The position numbers and the translations under genes are program-made. Shown one piece after another: positions 8,179 through 12,868 of a stretch of 12,868 bases of DNA; the first letter of the stretch is position 1; every line of letters starts with the position of its first letter. Source of the stretch: JBBILG01 sp037445085 (GTDB taxonomy: Bacteria > Pseudomonadota > Gammaproteobacteria > Burkholderiales > Methylophilaceae); contig JBBILG010000054.1 of NCBI GenBank assembly GCA_037445085.1, forward strand, positions 1 through 12,868. Reading direction: 5' to 3'. Under the pieces are notes generated by a model. That model worked only from the letters and a program-made list of their open reading frames with translations. It did no database searches and had not been told where the DNA came from.

Positions 8179-9573
8179 TCAGGCAGTGAGGCGGTTCCAA
8201 GCGTCCAGCGCCGCCGTCTTGTAGGTTTCCGCCAGGGTGGGGTAGTTGAATACGCTTTCCACCAGATAGTCCAGCGTGCCGCCCAGGGCGATGACCGCCT
8301 GGCCGATGTGGATGAGCTCGGTGGCGCCTTCGCCGAAGATGTGCACGCCCAGCAGGCGGCGGTCTTGCGGCGAGCAGATCAGTTTGAGCAGGCCCTCGTC
8401 CAGGCGCAGGATCTGCCCGCGCGCGGTCTCGCGGAAACGGCCGATGCCGACTTCGAAAGGAATGCCGTCGCGGCCGAGCTGCTGCTCGGTGGCGCCCACC
8501 ATGCTGATTTCCGGAATGCTGTAGATGCCGAACGGGAAGAATTCCGGCACGCTGGTGGCGGTCTTGCCCCAGGCATGGCAGGCGGCCAGCCGCCCCTGTT
8601 CCATGGAAGTGGAGGCGAGGCTGGGAAAGCCGATCACGTCGCCCGCCGCGTAGATGTGCGGCAGCGCGGTGGCATAGTGCGCATCGACCTTGAGCCGGCC
8701 GCGCGCATCGGCTTGCAGCCCGACGTTTTCCAGGTGCAGGCCGGCAGTCATGCCTTGGCGGCCGGCGGCGAACATGACCAGCTCGGCGACCACGTACTTG
8801 CCGCTGGCCAGGGCGATCTCCACCATGCCGTCGCGCTTGCGCATCCGCGTCACCTGCTCGCCCAGACGCAGCGTCACGTGGCGGGCGCGCAGGCTGTGCG
8901 CGAGTTCGTCGACGATTTCCCGGTCGAGGAAATCCAGCATCTGCGCGCGGCCATCGATCAGCGTCACGTGGACGTCGAGGGTGCTGAAGATGGAAGCGTA
9001 TTCCACGCCGATCACGCCGGCGCCGACGATGGCCATGGAACGCGGAATCCTGTCCAGGCCGAGGATGCCGTCGCTGTCGATGATCTGCACGTCGTCGAAA
9101 GGGATGTCCTCGGGCCTGGCCGGCGCGGTACCGGTGGCGATGGCGATCTTTTCCGCGCCGTAGTGCACGGCCTCGCCGTCATGGCCGACCACGGCCACGG
9201 TGTGCGTATCGACGAAATGAGCGTTGCCGTAGAGGATGGTCACCCCGTTACGCGCAAGCTGGTGCTCGATCACCGCGACCTCGTTGCGGATGGTGATCTG
9301 CAGGCGCTGCATCAGGTCGTCGATGGTCAGGTGCTGCTTGAGGCGGTAGTTCTGGCCATACAGGCCGCGCTGCGTCCAGCCGGTCAGGTAGAGCACGGCC
9401 TCGCGCAGCGTCTTGCTGGGGATGGTGCCGGTGTGCACGGTGACGCCGCCCACCACGCGGCGGTTTTCCACCAGGGCGACCCGTTTGCCCAGCTTGGCGG
9501 CCTGGATGGCGGCGCGCTGCCCGGCCGGGCCGATGCCGATGACGAGAAAATCATAGCGGCTCGCAAACTGCAT
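8179..9573 (-). CDS. sthA: Soluble pyridine nucleotide transhydrogenase (Si-specific)
   Basis: Cytoplasmic FAD enzyme that exchanges hydride between NADPH and NAD+, usually draining excess NADPH. The 464-residue length matches the family. The FAD-binding GIGPAG is at 13-18, an NAD(P)-binding GAGVIG at 184-189, and the second flavin motif AAGDV at 309-313. The C-terminal dimer domain has HIFGEGATELIHIGQ and FNYPTLAE, the SthA version of the reductase His-Glu region (Tyr in place of His). At the place of the redox disulfide the sequence reads GGVTVHTGTIPSK, with Thr45 and Thr50 where disulfide reductases have Cys. SthA enzymes need no disulfide, and E. coli SthA keeps only the first Cys. This loss excludes lipoamide dehydrogenase, glutathione reductase or mercuric reductase. 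A weak GGGA lies about 10 bases before the ATG. The gene is intact, converges on the c-di-GMP pseudogene and overlaps its repaired end by 46 bases. Confidence 0.93.
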   Translation of the reverse strand: MQFASRYDFLVIGIGPAGQRAAIQAAKLGKRVALVENRRVVGGVTVHTGTIPSKTLREAVLYLTGWTQRGLYGQNYRLKQHLTIDDLMQRLQITIRNEVAVIEHQLARNGVTILYGNAHFVDTHTVAVVGHDGEAVHYGAEKIAIATGTAPARPEDIPFDDVQIIDSDGILGLDRIPRSMAIVGAGVIGVEYASIFSTLDVHVTLIDGRAQMLDFLDREIVDELAHSLRARHVTLRLGEQVTRMRKRDGMVEIALASGKYVVAELVMFAAGRQGMTAGLHLENVGLQADARGRLKVDAHYATALPHIYAAGDVIGFPSLASTSMEQGRLAACHAWGKTATSVPEFFPFGIYSIPEISMVGATEQQLGRDGIPFEVGIGRFRETARGQILRLDEGLLKLICSPQDRRLLGVHIFGEGATELIHIGQAVIALGGTLDYLVESVFNYPTLAETYKTAALDAWNRLTA

Positions 9574-9678
9574 GCTGTGTCGTCCCGGTGCGGATGGAAA
9601 TGCAGCAGGTTAGCCGGCTTCGCCGCCGGCCGCAAGCGCCGGGCCTCTGGCTGTGGAATCGTAACAGGCTGCTTCCCT

Positions 9679-10065
9679 TCAGGCATGTTCTCTCAAGCCT
9701 CGATGGAACGGGGGAAGGCACGAATTCCTGACCGATGCCGGCCAATTTCCCTCGTTTTCCGGCACGTAAATCATCGAGCCATCCTTGAGGCGGTAGGCTA
9801 TCCCTGCCCTGGCGCCTTCACCCTGGCCGATCTTGCCGCTGGCTTGGTATTTCTCGATTTCGCGGCCGTCCTTGACGATGATTTCCATGTCGGGCGTACC
9901 GGGATTCCTGATGACGGTGGCGGTCTCGGCGGTAAACGGGTTCATCGGGCTGTTGGCCACCGCCAGCAACAGCGCGGCGATGATGACCAGAAACACGTCG
10001 ATGATGTTCACCACCGACAGGATGGGATCATCGGACTCCAGATCCTCCATCAGGCGCAGGCTCAT
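9679..10065 (-). CDS. DUF2149 protein, ExbD-like single-pass membrane protein
   Basis: A 128-residue protein with a short acidic N-terminus, one transmembrane helix (about 18-37) and a soluble tail. The helix begins NIIDVFLVI, with Asp23 placed like the proton-carrying Asp of ExbD (FIDVMLV). The tail contains GIAYRLKDGSMIYVPENE, which I recognise as the DUF2149 pattern. DUF2149 proteins often stand beside a MotA/TolQ/ExbB-type channel gene, and together would form a proton-driven energy-transducing unit at the inner membrane. Here the ATG overlaps the stop of the preceding remnant (ATGA), with GGGAG (complement of 10072-10076) as ribosome-binding site inside that remnant, so translation would be coupled to it. 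The last about 24 residues (after VPEN) look unlike the family and may be read-through into unrelated sequence. If the partner is lost, this gene is an orphan. Confidence 0.75.
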   Translation of the reverse strand: MSLRLMEDLESDDPILSVVNIIDVFLVIIAALLLAVANSPMNPFTAETATVIRNPGTPDMEIIVKDGREIEKYQASGKIGQGEGARAGIAYRLKDGSMIYVPENEGNWPASVRNSCLPPFHRGLREHA

Positions 10066-10250
10066 TGTCCGCTCCCGGCTGCCAGCGCCGCCACGGGGTC
10101 ATGGCCGGCATGGGGCTGCTCGGCAAGGCGTCTCGCGCCATGTTCCACCTCGGCGAGTTCCGTGGCATACCAGCGGCGGCGCACGTTGACCGTCCAGTAA
10201 TTGATGCTGGCGGCAATCAAGGCGATGATGACGGACGGAGTCGCGGTTTT
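10062..10250 (-). pseudogene. 3' remnant of a probable ExbB/MotA-type channel gene
   Basis: Directly after the mutM stop, in the same frame, 62 codons stay open to a TGA that overlaps the DUF2149 start by ATGA. The translation starts with a hydrophobic helix (TPSVIIALIAASINYWTVN) followed by a basic and then amphipathic tail (RRRWYATELAEVEHGARRLA). This resembles the end of a last transmembrane helix plus cytoplasmic tail, as in TolQ/ExbB/MotA proteins. No ATG is available; a TTG within the helix is the only visible alternative start. Its position before DUF2149, whose usual partner is such a channel, is the main argument. I infer that a deletion removed the 5' part and joined the rest to mutM. 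A genuine small membrane protein or an assembly join are the other options. Confidence 0.55.
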
Positions 10251-11066
10251 CTACCTCGCCTGGCAGCGCGGGCAGTAAAAGGTCGAGCGCTGCCCCAGGC
10301 GCATGTTGCGGATGGTGGAGCCGCATACCCGGCACGGTTCGCCGGCGCGGCCATAGACGAAATACTGTTGCTGGAAGTAGCCGGGATTGCCGTCCGCGCC
10401 GAAAAAATCGCGCAGGCTGCTGCCTCCCGCAGCAAGCGCGTCGTTCAGGGTCGCCCTGATTTCCTGCGCCAGCCGCGCGCAGCGCGCCGCACCCAGCCTG
10501 CCGGCCGCGATGCCGGGATGGATGCGGGCACGGAACAGGGCTTCCGCGGCGTAGATGTTGCCCACGCCGACCACCACCCGGCTGTCCATGATGAAGGTCT
10601 TGATGGCGGCACTGCGGCCGCGGCTTGCCCGGTACAGCAGCGCGCCGTCGAAACCTTTGCCCAGCGGCTCCGGCCCCAGGTCGCGCAGCAGCGGATGCTG
10701 TTGCGGGTCGCCCTGCAGCCACAGCACGGCACCGAAACGACGCGGGTCGCGCAGGCGCAGCACGGCGCCACCGGAAAAAACGAGATCGAGGTGGTCATGC
10801 CTGTCCGGCGGTTCGGCCCGCTCCAGCAGGCACAGCCGGCCGGACATGCCCAGATGCAGCAGCAGCGTGCCACACTCGAAACGGGCGAGAATGTACTTGG
10901 CACGCCGTTCCAGCGCCTGCAGGCGCTGCCCTGCCAGACAGGCCGGCAGCTCCGCCGGCACCGGCCAGCGCAGTGCCGGGTTGCGCAGCGTCACCGAGCG
11001 CACCGTCTGGCCGAGCAGCGGTAGCAGCCCGCGCCGTGTAGTCTCCACCTCGGGCAACTCGGGCAT
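10251..11066 (-). CDS. mutM: Formamidopyrimidine-DNA glycosylase (Fpg)
   Basis: Base-excision repair enzyme that removes 8-oxoguanine and formamidopyrimidines and nicks the DNA. The start is fixed by the processed N-terminus MPELPEVE: Pro2 is the catalytic nucleophile and Glu3 the acid. Other expected residues are Lys57 (RRAKYI), the His71/Met74 loop (HLGMSG), the void-filling Arg110-Phe111 (DPRRFG) and Asn170 (VGVGNIYAAE). The C-terminal zinc finger is Cys245-x2-Cys248-x16-Cys265-x2-Cys268, with Arg260 of the finger loop present. Its 271 residues are the normal length and the protein is complete. It begins 14 bases after the DUF4340 gene, without a strong Shine-Dalgarno, so it is probably the next cistron of the same transcript. 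Its stop codon is directly followed by the channel-gene remnant. Confidence 0.97.
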   Translation of the reverse strand: MPELPEVETTRRGLLPLLGQTVRSVTLRNPALRWPVPAELPACLAGQRLQALERRAKYILARFECGTLLLHLGMSGRLCLLERAEPPDRHDHLDLVFSGGAVLRLRDPRRFGAVLWLQGDPQQHPLLRDLGPEPLGKGFDGALLYRASRGRSAAIKTFIMDSRVVVGVGNIYAAEALFRARIHPGIAAGRLGAARCARLAQEIRATLNDALAAGGSSLRDFFGADGNPGYFQQQYFVYGRAGEPCRVCGSTIRNMRLGQRSTFYCPRCQAR

Positions 11067-11080
11067 GTCGGCCGCGACCG

Positions 11081-11965
11081 CTAATCGTTCTTGAAGCCCA
11101 CCGGCGGATTGAGCAGCACGAAGCCGATATCCGCGCGCAGGCGGTAGAGCAGCCCTTCGTCGGGGCGGGCCAGCAGCAGCTGCGGAGATTCCTGAAGCTT
11201 GTCGAAATGCACCACCCGGCCATCCTGCAGCTTGACCTTGAACGAAGGATATTGCTCGCGCGGCTCCGGCTTGTAGGGTTCCACCGCCAGCGCGGCCGGG
11301 TGCGCCCAGTAGCCGGCAAACCATTCGCGCAGTTCATTCTGGTCAGGTTTGGCGGGCCCTTCGGTGGTGACTTTCCAGTGATCGCCGTCGCGCTCCAGCG
11401 CCAATCCGCTCTGCTCCCACTGCTCCAGGCGGGAGAAATCGAAACCGGCAATGTGCTCCAGCGGCCCCAGCAGGTTCTTGTCCAGCATTTCCAGGGGCTG
11501 GGTGGCCGCCAGTTCCCCGTACACCGTATCAACCAGATAGACGAATCCGGCATGGGCCACGTACTGCTGGCTGGTGACCGGATTGAAGGTGCCGAAGCTG
11601 AACTCCGCCTCGCCCAGACTGAGCCTGAGGCGCGGCTGGTCCAGGCCGAAGCGGGCGAGGTCCTCGGCGGGGAACCTGTCGCTGCTGCTTGCGTGGAGTA
11701 GCTTCAGCACCTGGCCGGCATAGGCGGCGCTGGCGCGCGCCTCATGCGGCTGGGTCATGTACCAGTTGCCGTCACGCTTTTCCAGTTGCACCGGCGCGCG
11801 CGCCGGCAGTTCGACGCTGATGCGGCTCACGGTGTCGGGGCGGATTTCCGTCAGCTTGTAGGTGACCGGCCCGCCCTCCTCGGGCGGCGGACGCAGGTAG
11901 ATGAACAGGCCGATGCCGGCGACCAGCAGCAGCAGGAAGAGATTTAGCAGCCAGCGCGCTCTCAT
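11081..11965 (-). CDS. DUF4340 membrane-anchored protein
   Basis: A 294-residue protein with a short basic N-terminus (MRARW), one transmembrane helix (about 5-24, LLNLFLLLLVAGIGLFIYL) and a large extracytoplasmic domain. The domain has repeated beta-rich segments such as VQLEKRDGNWYMTQP and LALERDGDHWKVTTE, the pattern of DUF4340. I place the start at 11965, where ATG overlaps the stop of the GldG-like gene (ATGA); a Met six codons further upstream is possible but would lie inside that gene. DUF4340 genes commonly follow an ABC ATPase, a permease and a GldG-like protein. The set resembles the Gld ABC exporter of gliding bacteria, but its role in proteobacteria is unknown. No motif indicates enzymatic activity. 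Confidence 0.82.
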   Translation of the reverse strand: MRARWLLNLFLLLLVAGIGLFIYLRPPPEEGGPVTYKLTEIRPDTVSRISVELPARAPVQLEKRDGNWYMTQPHEARASAAYAGQVLKLLHASSSDRFPAEDLARFGLDQPRLRLSLGEAEFSFGTFNPVTSQQYVAHAGFVYLVDTVYGELAATQPLEMLDKNLLGPLEHIAGFDFSRLEQWEQSGLALERDGDHWKVTTEGPAKPDQNELREWFAGYWAHPAALAVEPYKPEPREQYPSFKVKLQDGRVVHFDKLQESPQLLLARPDEGLLYRLRADIGFVLLNPPVGFKND

Positions 11966-12868
11966 TTGCGGCGACGCCTCCACCAGATGGCGATGCCGGT
12001 GGCGAGCAGGGCAAGCGGCAGTACCAGCCTGGTCCCGAAGAACACCACCATGGCGACGAAACGACCCCAGGGATCCGACGGGATGATGACGTTGACGTCC
12101 TTGAGCGGCTTGGGCTGAATGGTGATCAACTGGTCGTCGCCGGCCAGCCAGTTGACGATGTTGATGCCCAAATCAAGGTTGCCGCCGTTGCCGTAGAAGG
12201 TGTTGGAGAGAAAGTTGCCGTTGCCGATCACCACCACGCGCTGGGTAATGATTTCCGCCTTGCGCTCCAGCGTGATGCCGATGTTGATGGGGCCGGGGAG
12301 GTCGCTCTTGGCATCGAAGTTCGCCCTGCCTTCCACCTCGCCGGTTTCCAGCCAGCCGTTGGGCGCCACGTCGATCAGGCGCGTCACCGTCCAGCCTTGG
12401 TCGGCGGTGTGCTGGGTCGCCTCGACCTGGCGCGCCTCGGGAAACAGCGTGCGCAGGTTGAAGTTGCGCGTGATGGGATGCTCGCCGTACTGGCTGGCGA
12501 ACGCCACCTTGGGATCGGCGCCGTACTGGGTCGAGGACATGTCGATCACCATGCCGGGCGTGAGCTGCAGGCCGAGGTATTCGGCCAGCGGCTGCAACCC
12601 GTGCAAAGGCCCCTGGTCGATCAGCCAGAGCAGGTTGCCGCCGCGCATGACGTAGGCCATGATCTTGTTCACCACGGCTTCGGGTACGCCCACGCGCGGT
12701 CCGGCGATGACCAGCATGGCGCCGTTGTGCGGCACTTCCTGGGCGATGGTGAGGTCGGGGTTGGCCAGCGTGAAGCCCTTCTTGCCGAGCTGGTAGCCGA
12801 ACTCGCCCAGGTCGAAGTTGCGGTCTCCGGTCAGACTGCGCTCGCCATGGCCGTCCAGGAACATCACC
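11962..12868 (-). CDS. GldG-like ABC transporter auxiliary protein, 5'-truncated by window edge
   Basis: About 302 codons are visible and the frame is open at the right edge, so the N-terminal part is missing. The visible part begins with FLDGHGERSL, followed by DLGEFGYQLGKKGF, and contains MLVIAGPRVGVPEAVVNKI and RGGNLLWLIDQGPLHGL, the pattern of the ABC_transp_aux/GldG domain. The C-terminus has one transmembrane helix (FVAMVVFFGTRLVLPLALLATGIAIWW) and ends in a basic cytoplasmic tail (RRRRK), so the domain faces the periplasm. The stop overlaps the DUF4340 start by four bases, indicating translational coupling. The ATPase and permease genes expected for this system would lie just outside, to the right. 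Confidence 0.85.
   Translation of the reverse strand, partial: VMFLDGHGERSLTGDRNFDLGEFGYQLGKKGFTLANPDLTIAQEVPHNGAMLVIAGPRVGVPEAVVNKIMAYVMRGGNLLWLIDQGPLHGLQPLAEYLGLQLTPGMVIDMSSTQYGADPKVAFASQYGEHPITRNFNLRTLFPEARQVEATQHTADQGWTVTRLIDVAPNGWLETGEVEGRANFDAKSDLPGPINIGITLERKAEIITQRVVVIGNGNFLSNTFYGNGGNLDLGINIVNWLAGDDQLITIQPKPLKDVNVIIPSDPWGRFVAMVVFFGTRLVLPLALLATGIAIWWRRRRK

Larger units (their letters stand above)
5104..8224 (+). pseudogene. Broken MASE1-PAS-PAS-GGDEF-EAL cyclic-di-GMP enzyme gene
   Basis: Joined across frames, this reads as a membrane-bound sensor that would make and/or degrade cyclic di-GMP. The start is an ATG at 5104 or, in the same frame, 5131; neither has a good Shine-Dalgarno. 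Order: MASE1 membrane sensor (5131-6090; PPTGFALAILLLFG, GNTLEAVAGAWLL, HWWMGNALG), PAS 1 (about 6115-6485), PAS 2 (about 6500-6850), GGDEF (about 6850-7370) and EAL (about 7400-8150). GGDEF is intact at 7106-7120 with an inhibitory-site RESD five residues before it. EAL is at 7489-7497, and the DDFGTG metal-site motif at 7854-7871. Single-base losses fit near 5194-5198, 6531-6534, 6703-6705, 7029-7032, 7386-7387, 7553-7557 and 8105-8107; single-base gains near 5265-5269, 5329-5333 and 6607-6613. A further frame change falls at the REPIN pair. The repaired frame ends at TAG 8222-8224. The longest clean segments are about 5660-6533, 6705-7030, 7031-7387 and 7556-8106. Expression as one protein is impossible as written; sequence error is an alternative for the small indels. 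Confidence 0.85.

Noticed and set aside
9609..9640. GCCGGC inverted repeat upstream of sthA as a terminator
   Set aside because: No T-run on either strand; such GCCGGC pairs arise easily at this GC content.
8308..10200. A 630-codon open frame on the + strand across sthA
   Set aside because: It is antisense to sthA, mirrors its codons in GC-rich DNA, has no recognisable domain, and the - strand protein has all SthA motifs.
10065..11024. A 319-codon + strand frame across mutM
   Set aside because: It is antisense to a complete mutM and shows no domain of its own.

Overview
The window is GC-rich (roughly 60-65 %) proteobacterial chromosome. The gene set suggests a betaproteobacterium: prfB next to lysS, a class II LysRS, an OprP/OprO-type phosphate porin, and a GldG-like/DUF4340/mutM row. 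This assignment rests on gene content and codon style only, not on a search. Both window edges cut genes: prfB has lost its 5' end at the left, and the GldG-like gene has lost its 5' end at the right.

Left part, + strand. It holds the 3' three quarters of prfB (release factor 2), then a broken gene whose pieces include a winged-helix-like segment (758-1367), then intact lysS. A 422-base intergenic region follows. It carries a perfect 8-bp inverted repeat, a well-formed Pho-box candidate and, exactly 10 bp downstream of the box, a -10-like hexamer. Next come a complete phosphate-selective porin gene and a strong intrinsic terminator. The box and the porin together suggest a phosphate-starvation (PhoB) unit.

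Middle part, + strand. Positions 5104-8224 hold one large but shattered gene for a membrane-anchored cyclic-di-GMP enzyme: MASE1 sensor, two PAS domains, GGDEF and EAL. Reading the full protein needs about eleven frame changes. The MASE1 part is interrupted by two tandem copies of a 92-bp REPIN-like unit. All main catalytic motifs are still present, so either the decay is recent or many of the small indels are sequence errors.

Right part, - strand. Reading right to left there is a GldG-like ABC auxiliary protein (partial), a DUF4340 protein and mutM (formamidopyrimidine-DNA glycosylase), tightly packed. After these come a 62-codon headless remnant that looks like the tail of an ExbB/MotA-type channel gene, a DUF2149 ExbD-like protein translationally coupled to that remnant, and finally sthA (soluble transhydrogenase). 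sthA converges on the c-di-GMP pseudogene and overlaps its repaired 3' end.

I see no rRNA, tRNA, CRISPR array, transposase or phage gene. The most interesting points are the Pho-box/porin arrangement, the REPIN pair inside a coding region, the orphaned DUF2149 gene behind a truncated partner, and the clustering of single-base indels in just two genes.
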